From Nymphaea colorata (lineage: Eukaryota > Streptophyta > Magnoliopsida > Nymphaeales > Nymphaeaceae), in the NCBI RefSeq assembly GCF_008831285.2, contig NW_022204691.1:1-36617 (forward strand): a stretch of DNA of 36,617 nucleotides, written 5' to 3'. Both the position numbers and the translations under genes were made by a program. Under the pieces are notes generated by a model. That model did no database searches, was not told the origin of the DNA, and was given only the letters and a program-made list of their open reading frames with translations. This document shows, piece by piece, positions 10,488 to 22,160 of the stretch (positions within the stretch are counted from its first letter, which is position 1; the number at the start of each line of letters is the position of its first letter).

Positions 10488-11990
10488 TCATTGTGATATT
10501 TTGGCTCCAACGGCAAGAGTAAAGGCTTTTCCGTAATATTCTTCATCAATAATAAGCTCATAGTACCCTTTTGAAATATATTTTAGTCTGCATTTATCAC
10601 AAGAAGGGGCAAACTTGATCGAAAATCCATTGGGGAAATCATATTGCTCATTCAAGAATATTTCAGTATTTTTGCCATTAAGACATTTGTGTGGAATTAA
10701 ACTTATGGAATAAGAGCCTTAAGCATGTGTCTGGTTTATTACCTTTCCACAAATGGCATAAGCATAAGAATAAGATAAGGTTTTTACTTTTTCTTCTTGA
10801 AGTGTTCCATCAGGATTGTAGAACGAAAATAGCCAAGGTGGACTGGTTGAACAAGTAGAGTCCATGTTATATTGTACTGCCAGTAGTACCAACTTGTCAG
10901 ATACTTGTCCACATTCTTGACAACATCCTTAATCTCTGCCCGCCCTTCAGCTGTATTTGGCACACTTCCAAACTAGGACATGATTCCTCCTACGGAAAGC
11001 TTATGAATGTTTTCCTGTCTTCGTTTCACGTAAAGATAGTTGTAGAACTGGCATTTCTGGCCTCCTAGCTTTTTGCTGAAAGGGCAGTATGTGTGATAGT
11101 TAAGCAGGTCCTTATGGTTATATTCGCTAAAGTTTTAGTAAAATCCGCCGATCATGTCTACAGGCGATGGCTCAAACATCAAAAGTTTGTCCTTTTCGAT
11201 CTTTCTGATTTATTTGCTAATCTTTTTATAGAAAGGAAGGAGAAGCCTATTGTTATTCTGATCTGGACCAATGAACGAGTAAGGATTTTTCCAAAAATTG
11301 CCACCAGTAGGTTCGTTCAAAATATCATACCCAATAACATTTGGCTCATCTTTGAAGTATTAGATAACCTTCAGCCACATTTAAATGAATTTATCATTCA
11401 TTCCGTTTTTGTTGGTAAAGAAATCATGAGAAAAGCTGACCACATCGTAGGAGATATAATACTCAAAGAAAGGTTTCTTCAGACAATCCTACTTCAAAGG
11501 GTTTCCTTCAGAATCACGCCTTAGATCAACTTTGAATGGGGCTGGGAAGTTGTAAGATGTGACTAGCCATCCAGGAATCCTTCACCACAGAATTTTTGCT
11601 ATATAGATCGTGATGAGCATCCAGCATGACCGAAATTCCATATGTTTAGGCCTACCTGACGATTTCTTTCAGGACAGATAGATAGGTGTAATTATACTCC
11701 TTTCTCTTAGGCTCGAATCCTTCCCAAGCCATATACAGTCTGATAGAGTTTAGGCCCCAATTCTTAAGTTTTATAAAATCTTCCTTCACAAGTGAGCCAT
11801 TCGAGTTGTATTCAGTTCTAATGGGATAGTAGGGGAACTATTTGTAGACAACGTTCACGCCGTGCATGACTCTAAACCGATTATTTTCGTCTATTAGAAC
11901 GTTTGTTAATGGCTAGACTGAAAGCGATCCTTCAATCTTGGCCACCAGCACAAGCAGTAGAATAATTGTCAATGATTTATTCACTAACAT
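10488..11990 (-). CDS. GH5 family glycosidase, endoglycoceramidase-like
   Basis: From 11990, MLVNKSLTIILLLVLVAKIEG is a signal peptide. FRVMHGVNVVYK, GLNSIRLYMAWEGFEP and YGISVMLDAHHDLYS are typical GH5 barrel strands. DEPNVIGYDILNEPTGG carries the acid/base Glu of the NEP motif. GGIMSEFGSVPN carries the nucleophile Glu of the (T/S)EFG motif, encoded by TAG at 10973-10975. The C-terminal beta domain (FYNPDGTLQ ... FTLAVGAKISQ) resembles endoglycoceramidases, which cleave the glycan from glycosphingolipids. A related GH5 substrate is possible. Breaks lie near 11590 (two) and 10866. About 500 residues, secreted or vacuolar. It sits just downstream of a sugar transporter on the same strand. Confidence 0.85.
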
Positions 11991-12031
11991 GATATTATTA
12001 TTAATCTATCGATTGAGAGAGGATAAATAAA

Positions 12032-13502
12032 TCAATTTTCCTTGAGGAATTCCTTCGCAATTTCCTCCGTCGTTTTTCCTTTCGTCTCCACCATAAAGAT
12101 CAAATTGATGACAAAGAAGACCAACGTAATGCCTCCATAGAAGAAGAATACATATTCTGGGTTACTGTCGTTCATCTTGATAGCGATGGGGGTAAAGATA
12201 ACGCAGAGTGAGCAACCCAACCAATTCATGCAGGTGGCGACTGGGACGATGTTGGCAGGGATAATTTAGGGAACGTAAAGCCAGACAACAGGACCAAGAG
12301 AAATACCATAGATGATCATATAGACGATAAGTAAGGCGAACACAAACATGCCTGATGGTCCCCAATCGCTAAAGACGAACAGAATACCAATTGCAATATC
12401 CACTATCGCGAGGCCCAAGTTACCAAACAAGGTGAGTGGCTTTCTGCCAACTCGAGTAAGGATGAAGATGGTTATAATGGTTGCGACCAACTGAACTGCA
12501 TTGATGATCAGAGGAACATCATTGTCGATACTTGGCAAGATCTTTTAGACGATCATGCCTGCAGATGTGACGATAGCGTTAATACCAGTCAATTGCTGCA
12601 TAAATGGCAGCTCAAATCCAAGCAAATATGCCTTGAATGAATATTTAATCTTAGTTTCTTATTTCGAGCTGCCTTCGGCAGAGACTTCAAGTTGTTTTTC
12701 TTTGAATGCTGCCTAAACATATTATTTCTATGTGAATAAGGCAATAACCTCCTTAGCTTCTTCATATCTGTTTTTTGCGATTAAAGAGTTGGGGCTTTCT
12801 GGTACATAGTTAACCAGAAGCAAGATTGATTGTAAAATGACAAAAATTCCAATGATGCTCACCATCAAGTGGTAAAAAGTTTAGTCGGGTACGTTTGTGG
12901 CCTGGAAGATAAGACCGATTCCGTAAGAGAATACCAATGCAACAACGACGAACAACTGTGTGAAGACTCCAAAGCTTCCCACGATTTGTTTTGGAGCTAA
13001 TTCATTGATGTAAATTGGGACCAGAGCCATGTAATTACCGATAAAGATGCCTTGAAGGAGTCTGCATGCCAAGAAGACATAGATGTTAGTGACCTGTATA
13101 ACTCCTTCGATTATCAAAGCCAGCAGGTTGATGAATAGAATGAACTGTCTATATTTATGAATGCCTTACTTCCTTGTAAAACCCCTCATCAATAGCGGAG
13201 CTATGCCTGCACCAATAATTGCGCCAACAGGTACAATACCGATCAGAATACTCTGAAGGGTTGTTTAATCCTTCTCAATGCCAAGGACCTAAGAATAGAT
13301 GATATCTTACAGCTAAATTAAGGGAAGGTTGGAATGTTGAAAAATATGTGAGACAATAACCAAAGTAGAAGGATGAAAGACACAAAGTGACGATCCTCAA
13401 AGATAGTTGTGTGACATTTTTGTAGGTCAATTTTTATTTTCCGCCTTCAATCAGAAGCCTCTGATACTTAGGAGAGTTTTAGTCAGAATCGTAATGAGTC
13501 AT
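12032..13502 (-). CDS. MFS sugar transporter (SP family)
   Basis: Starts MTHYDSDENSPKYQRLLIEG at 13502. After one break near 13320 it is open to TGA 12032-12034. It shows the sugar-porter hallmarks in order: MRGFTRKEGIHKYRQF (loop 2-3), VPIYINELAPKQIVGSFG, YVPESPNSLIAKNRYEEA (PESPRWL-like), FMQQLTGINAIV (QQxxGxN), LTRVGRKPLTLFG, GPVVWLYVPEIIPANIVP and ETKGKTTEEIAKEF (PETKGKT). The Glu of PEIIP is encoded by TAA at 12266-12268. The conserved Arg after PESP is Asn here. About 12 hydrophobic helices, about 490 residues. It imports or exports hexoses across a membrane. The GH5 gene follows 42 nt downstream on the same strand; a role in using released sugars is only inference. Confidence 0.92.
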
Positions 13503-13602
13503 ATCTTAATAATCAATTAATATTAATCCTCGAATCTTATAATCGTAACCAAATTTTAGCTTATTCTGGCTGATGGGGTAAATCTGATAATAACACAAAG
13601 AA

Positions 13603-14727
13603 TCATTATTGTTTGAATACAATTGTTTGGCCATTGTGAACTGTGTTGTTCAGTTTAGAGTAAACCTTTTTTTTCATTGTGATTTTAGCGAATTCTTCGT
13701 TTCCTGGGATCTTTTCAACAGCTTGATAGTCGGTTTCGGTGAATTTATGCTAATTTAACCATTACTTGAAGCTTGACTTCTTAGGAAATGCTTTTTTGTT
13801 GAAGGTATAAGTAGCAAAATCTTCAAGATTTTCAACCACCTTCACTTACTCAACTGGAGCAATGATCTTCTGTTCGATTTTGACAGGTTTCACCTCCACT
13901 TTAACCTCAGACCTTGGTTCGTTTTCTTCAATTTTGACATATGCGGGTTTTGGCTTTGTACCAGTTGCAACAGTTGCGCCAGTTGCGGCAGGCTTGGTGG
14001 AAGCGTTAGTAGATGAAGGTACTTCCTGCTTAACTTCTTTTTTAGCAGCCTCAGACTTGTTCACATACTTTTTGCCTCCTTTTTCATTGAAATCAGCCTT
14101 AAGCTCATGAGGTTCAAGTGGGCTCAATAGAAAATCTTCAACATTTTCCAGCTCAAAGCTAACTTCCCTGTCACCATACTTTTAGCCTTAGAGTTTGATC
14201 AATGACTCTCCTGCCTTTATGTTGTCAACGATGAAATAGCCCCTTCCATTGAAGCCTTTTTAGTTGTTGAAAAATATGACATTTGATACTCCTGGAACTT
14301 TAGCCTTGAACCATTTGAAAACTTCCTCTCTCTTGCTGAAATAGCCAATGTTCTTAAAATGAACTCTGAAGGGGCCGTTGCTGGGATAGAGGTTCAGCTC
14401 TTCCATGTTGGCAGCAATTTTTAAAGTTGAAGGACATTGGTATGGTCTTCCTCATCTTCGAAATAATCCTTTGGCCTTCCGAACTCCTTTTCAAACTCAT
14501 CCTCATTGTCTGATGAGTGGATCTGAGTGTTCGTCACTATAGGCATCATCAGATGGCGGGTCTTCAGGATTTCCATTTTTATCATAATAATTGCGGTACT
14601 AATCAAACCACCCACCGTATCTGTCATACTTGAAGACGTGTTCACTTCCTGGGATGGTGAAGCCTGATTTGTCCTTTAGCTCATAGAATACATCAAATCT
14701 TTATGGTTGATGGGCCTGCTTTGACAT
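13603..14727 (-). CDS. RRM-domain protein with charged linker
   Basis: Begins MSKQAHQPERFDVFYELKDK at 14727, followed by an aromatic block DRYGGWFDEYRNYYDKNG and an acidic stretch (EDEFEKEFGRPKDYF). After breaks near 14510 and 14420 comes an RRM-like fold: RVHFKNIGYF, a helix REEVFKWFKAKV, SNVIFFNNEKGFNGRGYFIV (RNP1-like GRGYFIV) and EVSFEL. The middle is a low-complexity Lys/Ala/Thr/Glu linker. A second structured piece (TYTFNKKAFPKKSSFKEWLN ... IVFKQE) ends at TGA 13603-13605. The RRM plus charged tail recalls eIF4B/eIF4H-type RNA-binding proteins, but this is pattern-based. About 375 residues. Confidence 0.6.
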
Positions 14728-15002
14728 TATTTTGTTGGTATAATATTGAATTATAATAGAAAAATATCAATTTAAATTAAATCAATCAATCCTCACATAT
14801 CTTTTCAATATTTTTGTCTAGAGAGAGATTTTTTGTCAGCATAATTAAAGGCAATTTGATTTATTTTTTTAACCTACTTTAAAAGTATTGAAAAAGAAAG
14901 ATTTTTGGAAACGTAAAAGTTGGGGGGCGCTTAAATAATCTATCTTTTTAATTCTTGGAGAAAAATATAATTCCTATTTATAACAGTTTGATTAATCCGA
15001 CA
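14728..15002. other. Divergent intergenic region
   Basis: 275 nt between the 5' ends of the RRM gene (minus) and the PH/Clu/TPR gene (plus). It presumably carries both promoters. Strongly AT-rich with T- and A-runs. No defined motif recognised. Confidence 0.5.
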
Positions 15003-18000
15003 ATGGACGGAAAGTACACATAAAAATCTTTACGCGCATCGATAGCAAGCTAAAAAATTCAAAACACTACACTGTATTACAGTCTTTCAAAAAAATAGCA
15101 AAAAAGTTTGAGTTTTATGAAGAACGAAAGACTACTCGTATTGAACTTTGATGAAGGCAAACTTTTCTATGTAAATTAGATAAAAAATCTGCCATTTCGC
15201 ACACAAATACCAACTCCAAAGAAAGAATATGCAGTCGTTTAAAATATGACATACCAGCACAGTCCCAATACTAATGAAATTGAGTTCTCTTTTACCCACG
15301 AGAAGGAAAAACATATTTGGAAATTCGTCTTTGATACGAATGAGCTAGCAGATGAATGGATCAAGATGATTGAATTCAAAAGTACTCTCACAGTGTAAAA
15401 TAGCGTGATATGAAAGCCTTGAACAAAGCAATCTTTTAAATGCCCAAGGAAAAAGAAACAGTACATGATATTGTGAAGGAACCTCAGAGAGATATTGCAA
15501 ATGATTAGTCTCGATTCCTTTCTCAAGCCAAAGGCGGAAAGAGCAGAATTTAGCCTATTCCTCAAGATTCAAGGAATGATAGAAATAGATCAAAGAAATG
15601 GTCAGACTGGAATCACAGGTTTTATCAATAGAGAAACATCCTCACTCTTTACGACTTTTAGCAAGCAGCGCTAGAGTCTTTCTATAAGACAATAAACAAA
15701 GACGATCCCCGCTAAGATAAAATTAGAAACTATTAAAATGAAAGTTTTAGCATCAAAATTGCGAATCGATATACATTGAATGCCAAAAAGCTGAAAATTT
15801 AGTTTAGAAACTATCAATTCGTTCTAGAAGCAACCAATAAGAAGTTTATTGTCGGGGTTCCTTTGGCATGCTTGATTTAATTTGAAAATATGATTGGTCT
15901 TGTTAAGGCAAATTCCCTTAGAAAGTAGAAGCCTATCTGTACGATAACACTATCAAAGATTAACTACACTAACTATAGAGATACACTCGAGTTAAAAATA
16001 GAGTGCTTTAGTTTTGCACAATCTTAAGTCTCTAAAAATTCTACGAGCCAGGCAATCGCCAGCCTTTGCTTTATCTTTAAAACTTAAATGATTATCTTCC
16101 GATAAATGTTGAATTTCCTCAGGAGCTAACTTTGATACGACCGTAATATATGCTGGACAGTGTTGATTATTTCGTCTTTACTGGACCACAAGATAAAATA
16201 GGAAAAACAGAGAATAGGCAAATTAGAGAATTAGGAGCTTTTGTTACTGATAAAGCAAAAGAATTCGGACGTACATTTTATCTGTAAAGCTTTCCTATTG
16301 TGAGGATCACCTAATTGAAGAATATTTTTCATGATGAAGGCCTCAACCTTAAATTTATGCCTTATGTTTATAACAGCTGTCCGAATAATCAAGTCAAGAA
16401 GTATGTTTACACCTCAATGACTGCGAAAATTGTAAAGGATTATATATACGAAACCATAGTGAAGATTAGAATAGCTGAGTAAAACTCATCCCTAGCAAAG
16501 ATAGTATAGTAAACTATGTCAATATTGTTGGATGGTAATAATAACAAAAGCAACGAACTTTGGAAGGAAATTTCATTGATCTTTAAAAGGAAATACAATA
16601 TCATCTTGAACCACAAATAGATTCTCCCCGGGTTCTTCTTTAATTCTATCCTTTAGCTCATTCCTTGCAAAATCGATGTTGGAAAAATAAACAAAAGAAA
16701 GAAGATTTTTTAAGAAATGCGAATCTTATAAAGTGGTTTTGTCATTGATTTACTGCCTAAAGTAAAAAGTTACTATAGATTTTTGCCTGAAAACATCGAG
16801 GAATTGAAATTCGAAGCAAAGAAATATATAAAATCTCCATAGGTTTCAAAGAAAATCTTGGGCTAGTTATTTAACCCAAAAGATAAAAAATATGAGATGT
16901 TTTATCAGTTCGGAAACAATGATGAGTGGATGATAGACTACCTCAGCCTTTACTTTCCTCCTTAAAACATAGCAACCGAGTAAGATGATCGTATAAACTT
17001 CCTCTACGATCGCATCAATGAAGAGCCTCCATCTTACTTTACTATGAATCTCACCAAATCATATCTTTAGTGGTGCAACAAGAAAGAAAATACTAAATAG
17101 TTTAAAGAAATCTTTTAAAGAGCAATGGAAATTGCAGATTATTGGCTATAAGAAAATCATCCGATGAGAAGCGATCTCTTTTAAATTTTGTCAGATTTTT
17201 ACTCCATTCTTGGATCCAATGAAGATATGATAAAGTATATGAAAGACTCATTGACAATTTGCACCAAATTTTGGGGAAGCAACTCTATCCAAACAGGTCT
17301 AAAACAGTATGAGCTTGCAGATCGATACCTCAGAGCTGGAAAGAAGAAAGATTCAATTGATTATTTTTACAAAGCGAAGTAGAACATGTAGGCTAATAAG
17401 ACAAAGACTAACAAGCACGGGTTATCATTAATGAAGCTGGCCTCGATCTATTTGTCAGACCTTGAATACTAAAAGGCAATATAGCTAGGAAAACAATCAA
17501 TAAAAAGCTTCGAAGACTACTAAAAGAAGATCAATAGCAATGGCATCTATAATGAGCCTTACAAGATCAAATCATTCTAAATCCTGGCAAGAGTTTACTA
17601 AATCTGTGATAGCCGGTCAGAGTATAAAGAACTTGCATTAAACTGTGCCAGAAAGTTCAATTCAACTAAGAACCAAGAAGTATTTGAGCATATGATCAGA
17701 ATTTGCCTAGCTGCTTCCATATTCAAGTCAAACAATGATCGATGCGAGTCGTTTTTAAAATTGGTCCAAAGTCTCATGGGTGACACCAGAGAGCAAATCA
17801 AAAATTACCAACCTTCCCTAAATGAACTGATGAGGATGAGTGATGACATCACTGTTATGGAAAGATTTGTTTTCAAATTTGAGCAATTCTAAAGATCTCT
17901 ATTTTAGTTGACTCTGAAGAAGCGGCAAGTTGGCTAGGACAGCCAGTAATTTATCCAAATCCTGAGGCATGTGATAAATGTCGTTGGATATGAGTACATC

Positions 18001-18039
18001 AAAGGCTTAGTAGATGAAAAGATTAGCTGCTCTGTGTGA
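15003..18039 (+). CDS. PH-like, Clu-like and TPR domain protein
   Basis: Starts MDGKYTEKSLRASIASEKIQ. Residues 1-135 look like a PH domain: YSLSKKEQKSLSFMKNERLL, IEFSFTHEKEKHIWKFVFDT and a closing helix LADEWIKMIEF. A middle region (to about residue 370) has strand-rich KIEFRNYQFVLEATNKKFIV. From about 16139 a 630-codon frame is unbroken: TELKNIFHDEGLNLKFMPYV resembles the Clu-domain 'LK.llH..GiN.RyLg' block, followed by a helical region with TPR-like repeats (SMNEDMIKY-type helices, LADRYLRAGKKKDSIDYFYK, LASIYLSDLEYEKAIELGKQ). CLU proteins bind mRNAs for mitochondrial proteins. The PH addition is not standard, so the role here is open. Breaks near 15405 and 16135. About 1010 residues, the largest gene in the window. 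Confidence 0.6.
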
Positions 18040-18356
18040 TTTATTCATCATTATGTTAAACCAGTATTAAGTAATTTTCAAAAAGCATAAGCACAAAACA
18101 TAAAATAAACTTGTCAATCCTGATTTCATCTTAAAGAATAAGCTATATTAGCAGCTAAATTTTTGAATATTAATATATTTTTCTTGATCATGCAATTAAT
18201 CGTTTGGACAATTTTATTTAACTTTTAAATAATGCCATTAGTGCTTTAACTAGACGAAAACTCTCGGTAATAAATCTAAAATGGTGTAATCCATTAACTT
18301 CTGCCTATTTTACTAATATTGAGTTGTACTGATTATATAAATTCGAATATAACTTA
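18040..18356. other. AT-rich convergent spacer
   Basis: Lies between the 3' ends of the TPR gene and the small minus-strand gene. Short unconnected frames only. I see no feature. Confidence 0.5.
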
Positions 18357-18788
18357 TCATAAATGAAGAGTTATGTTAACCTTGATCAAACTTTTACGAT
18401 TATTTTTCACAGTTTCATGCTTTTTAGCAATCCTGGAGGACTTACATGTATTTTTCGTATCTTTTTCCATCGAATCCATCGTTTTTTGAATTATCGACGT
18501 TGATGATTTGTTTCTGGTTTATCTCAATGGCTTTTTAGTATTCTTGGAAGTAGGTGCTTAGAACAACTTTTTGATGATATCTCTATGGCTTTTTCTTTCA
18601 GATTTCAAAGTTGACCTCGGCACTGTAACGACTTTAAAGTATGAGTCAAAATAGTCGTAGAAGGCTTAGTTTTATTAGTTGCGTTCTGCCAAAGGAATCT
18701 CACAATTTTTGAAGGTTTAGATCGGTTTTTGCATGTTCAAAGGGCGTTTTAGGGCAGCTTTGAGGTACTCTTTCCTGCTTTTGTTCAT
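18357..18788 (-). CDS. Small Lys/Ser-rich protein of unknown function
   Basis: An unbroken 143-codon frame from ATG at 18788 (MNKSRKEYLKAALKRPLNMQ) to TGA 18357-18359, with several TAA read as Glu (for example PIETFKNCEIPLAERNEENE). An acidic-aromatic segment AFYDYFDSYFKVV is followed by a long basic, Ser/Thr-rich, probably disordered tail. No hydrophobic helix and no known domain. Confidence 0.6.
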
Positions 18789-19132
18789 ATATGTTTATTT
18801 TATCAATCCAAATTTGATCGTGGGTATTTAACAGCTAATAGCACAGAGAAATACTGCAGTAAATTATAGGTGAGAATATGGAAATAGATAAAAGATAAAA
18901 TATAAAAAAGGTGTCAGGCTGTCCAAAATATGCAAAGGTATAATTTGGGTTCTCAAAGAGACTAACATTTCTGTTGAAATGATGACATTTAAAATAATTG
19001 CATTTCATATAAAGCTACCATATCTTTTATTCGCTTCTGCCTGTCCAGTAATTTTATAAAATAATCCCTGATTTCATTGATAATGTTAAATCAAACTGAA
19101 AATATAAAAAATATCGTCATTTGTGATTTCCA
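18789..19132. other. Divergent AT-rich spacer
   Basis: Separates the 5' ends of two small unknown genes on opposite strands. No RNA or repeat recognised; presumably promoters. Confidence 0.45.
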
Positions 19133-19944
19133 ATGAGAAAAAAGAACCACAAATTTACAGAAAATACCATCAATAACTGTAATGCTGAGTATCAAAGGCA
19201 GTTTTATTCCCCTAAACATTAGGTAAACATCAAGCAAGACTACAACACCTATATGGAATAGCAAAAATACAAAAAAATGAAAGTCCAAAATAAAAAATAA
19301 CAAAAATTAGTTAGAATCAATAAGACCGATGGTTTGTAACCAAATATATTAAACCGTAGCTTCAGCCAGTGATTATCTCGCAACTTGTTCGGCAAAATGA
19401 TTTTTTAATAGATGAGATTATGAAGTACCAGCAAAGGTTGAAGGATATCAACAGAAGATTTCTAAACTAAAAAGATGCAAAAGCTAAAAATGCACCACCT
19501 TATCCACAGAGAATAATATAACAATAGTTGATCAGTAAAGTTTAAACTATTCCAAAATCGTCTAGAGCAAATTAGTCAAAGAAAGCTATTTATAAACGAG
19601 TAAAATCAACAGAAAGTCGAGCAGATTGAATGAAAATTAAATAAGATGCAAAGATCTCCTCGAATAATCACAAGCATATATCAATCATAGCAAAAATTCT
19701 TTATCATACTAGATTTAGTAGCTGAATGATAAGTTTTGTCGATTGCTCGAGAGCTTATCTTTCGAAAAAGATATAAATAAAAGGAAGCAAAGTAGGTTAG
19801 AAATGTCAAGTTGCGTAAAGAGTTAAAATAACTCAGAAGACATTATGAAGAACTTTACGAATGATCTGCAAGACAAATATAATGAGCGAATAATTTAATA
19901 TACCCTATTTTATCATTATTGTAAGGTAGCTCTCCACAGTTTGA
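19133..19944 (+). CDS. Unknown Lys/Glu-rich, probably coiled-coil protein
   Basis: Starts MRKKNHKFTENTINNCNAEY at 19133. Three frame segments join into about 250 residues: a first part with EEQKYKKMKVQNKKEQKL, a second with IMKYQQRLKDINRRFLNEKD and PPYPQRIIEEELISKVE, and a third with CKDLLEESQAYINHSKNSLS and RLLESLSFEKDINKRKQSRL. The heptad-like, charged character suggests coiled coil. Breaks near 19375 and 19628. The final frame has no TGA before the next gene, so the true end (somewhere about 19880-19945) is uncertain. No family recognised. Confidence 0.45.
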
Positions 19945-19989
19945 TTGACTTGCTTATATATTAATAATCTAACAAAATAGCAAAAAATC

Positions 19990-20908
19990 ATGTGCTTTCC
20001 AAGCATGTACCGTCTAAAGTCGCTAATATCAATAGGAATAGTTATAACCTTACTGATTGGCATCTCCTTGTTGTATGTTCTTGTCTATTCGTTTATCATA
20101 TCGAGCATCACTGCACAAGTTCAACCACAATTTCGTACATTACTAATCACTGTATTCCTGACATCATCCCTATTATTGATCTTCTCAAGCTTGTCAGGAA
20201 TATACGGTAAATCTGAATTAACGTAGGACTCATTAGGAGAAAGAATAAATTTGTTGTTATCTATGCTGTCACAATGGTCGTGTACATGATAACTTTTTTG
20301 TTATTGGCTATAAAGACCATGCAAACACCATAATTTATAACCTCTCAATGCGGTCAGGATGATTCTGAATATAATATGACATCGAATGCTGCTAAAAATC
20401 TACTTTGCAAAGATCAATGCGAATGTTATTTTACAAATACTCAAGGATATACAAATTAAAGTAGAAATGTTAAGACATAGGCTTGGCCATTTACGGAATA
20501 ACAAACTATTCGAATTCTTTAACAAGTTTGCCATAAATGCTCAAAACTGCCCAACATGGGATAACAATACCTATACTCTCACAGTTCAGATGACCATCCT
20601 AGAGTCTTTTTTCAATTGTTCAGGATGGTGTGAGCCGAAGCCTAACCCTTACTACTTGTTTACGAATATCAACTTCGGAATACCGAAACAAACATGCGTC
20701 TTGGCTTTATCGAATTTCTTAGAAGAGTTCGGGCTCATCATTGAAATCGCTCATTTACGGTCAGTGCCTTTCTGATGATAGTAGTCCTTATCATTACTTG
20801 TCTATGGCTTCATCCTGACAGAGGACTCAAGTACGATTCCTTGGAAATGTTTAAAAATACATTGCTTTTTGTGGAAGAAAAGAAGGAGGAATAAATGGAA
20901 ATGCAATG
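19990..20908 (+). CDS. Tetraspanin-family membrane protein
   Basis: From ATG 19990 (MCFPSMYRLKSLISIGIVIT) there are four hydrophobic helices: LISIGIVITLLIGISLLYVL, LLITVFLTSSLLLIFSSLSG, FVVIYAVTMVVYMITFLLLA and, near the end, VSAFLMIVVLIITCLWLH. The large loop between helices 3 and 4 is Cys-rich (CGQDD, LCKDQCECYF, CPTWDN, FFNCSGWCEPKPNPYYLF, PKQTC). The FNCSGWC segment resembles the CCG(W) motif and its partner cysteines in tetraspanin EC2 loops. The cytosolic tail is acidic (EEKKEEEMEMQ). Tetraspanins organise membrane proteins laterally. Breaks near 20240, 20550 and 20740. About 300 residues. Confidence 0.7.
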
Positions 20909-20977
20909 AATGATGCTAAATACTTGTAAAATTCAATTTAGTCAAGTTATGTAAATAAAAAAGTATATCTTAAAAAT

Positions 20978-21983
20978 CATTTGAAGAAATTTTATGGAAA
21001 TTTTCTTCTGATTTTATCGATTTAAAACTTTCTTTTCTTTTAACCCAATATTTTATCTTGTGAAATCTCAGTTGTAAGTTATTCTAAGGGATGAATAAAC
21101 TCCTAAACGGCCTTTTTACTGATGAATGATGAAGTGTTTTCTTATCTTTCGTTGATAGTACTGCAATTAGCTTAGAATAGTGGTTCTGATTTTTTATTGA
21201 TTGGAGAGTTATGATAAGTATCTGTCAACTATCTTGACTATGAATCTTGGAGGTTGTTTAAATCACTTGAGAAATAGTTATCCTTTATGTTTATTGTTTA
21301 GTAAGGTTTTTGTTCATAATTTTTATTTTTTTGAAAGATTTGGTCTATGATTCCCTTCCGAAACGTTCCGTAGCCTTTACCTCATTGTCATTCCTTTATT
21401 CTCCTTAGTTGTCTTTTTCTTATCTTTTTGGCCTAATTTTAATAACCTTGCCCGACTATGAGATTTGATAATTTTGCTCTGGCTGGTCTTGCTTATGATT
21501 TAATTGAGTTTTATCTCCTATAGTACAACTTATCTCTTGGGATTTATTGCAATGAATAGTCTTGAGCTATCATTCTTCAGTGTATTTTCTAATGTTAACT
21601 TCATCTTTGCCATGTTAAATAGTTCAGTTAGTTCATAGATGCTGGCCTGTTTTATTTGTCAAGGCTTTTTTGCTTCATTTTTGCTTACCTTCCAAGGGTG
21701 CCAGATGTGCATTTTCGTATCTTCCGTCATGCCGGCTGAGACTATTCCCCTTTATATTGACAGGTTGTGTGAAATCGAACTTTAATTCACTTTTTTTGAA
21801 AGTTTGGTGACTAGATGCATCTGATTTTAGAGGCTCAAGATGAAAAGTTTGAGCATATTCTTCTTGTTGCTCCTTGCTGTACTTGGAAGGCATGCTGCTA
21901 ATATCTTTGACGATTTTTTCGTTGTTTATTGTGCTTAATGTCCTTAAGACTCGTTTTTTGCGTATTTTGAAGTTCTAACTCAT
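20978..21983 (-). CDS. Unknown charged protein, about 330 residues
   Basis: The ATG at 21983 gives MSENFKIRKKRVLRTLSTIN, then KYSKEQQEEYAQTFHLEPLK and FTQPVNIKGNSLSRHDGRYE. After breaks near 21675 and 21620 it continues with a helix IYELTELFNMAKMKLTLENT and a basic region KIIKSHSRARLLKLGQKDKK. A third segment (DNYFSSDLNNLQDSESRELT ... KIRRKFPENFFK) runs without TGA to 20978-20980. It is hydrophilic and probably largely disordered. No domain recognised. Convergent with the tetraspanin gene (69 nt apart). Confidence 0.5.
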
Positions 21984-22160
21984 CGTTAAAATTTATAAAT
22001 TTAATTATACTCCTATCAGATGTAGAAATCATAAATGAAAAATGGAAAAAAATCAAAAACTACAGAAAATGACCAAATTTATTATTGATATAAAGTCTAG
22101 TTTTTTATATTGGTTGATTGAAGTTAGATATTTTATTGATTTAATATCTACAAACCAGGC

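Noticed and set aside
11093-11524. 143-codon plus-strand ORF
   Set aside because: Exact antisense of the GH5 core including the NEP region; no protein family on this strand.
13862-14110. Plus-strand ORF rich in Ala, Val and Ser
   Set aside because: Antisense of the Lys/Glu/Thr-rich linker of the RRM gene.
15132-15565. Overlapping minus-strand ORFs with hydrophobic stretches
   Set aside because: Antisense of the PH-like part of the large plus-strand gene; the hydrophobicity is an artefact of antisense AT-rich codons.
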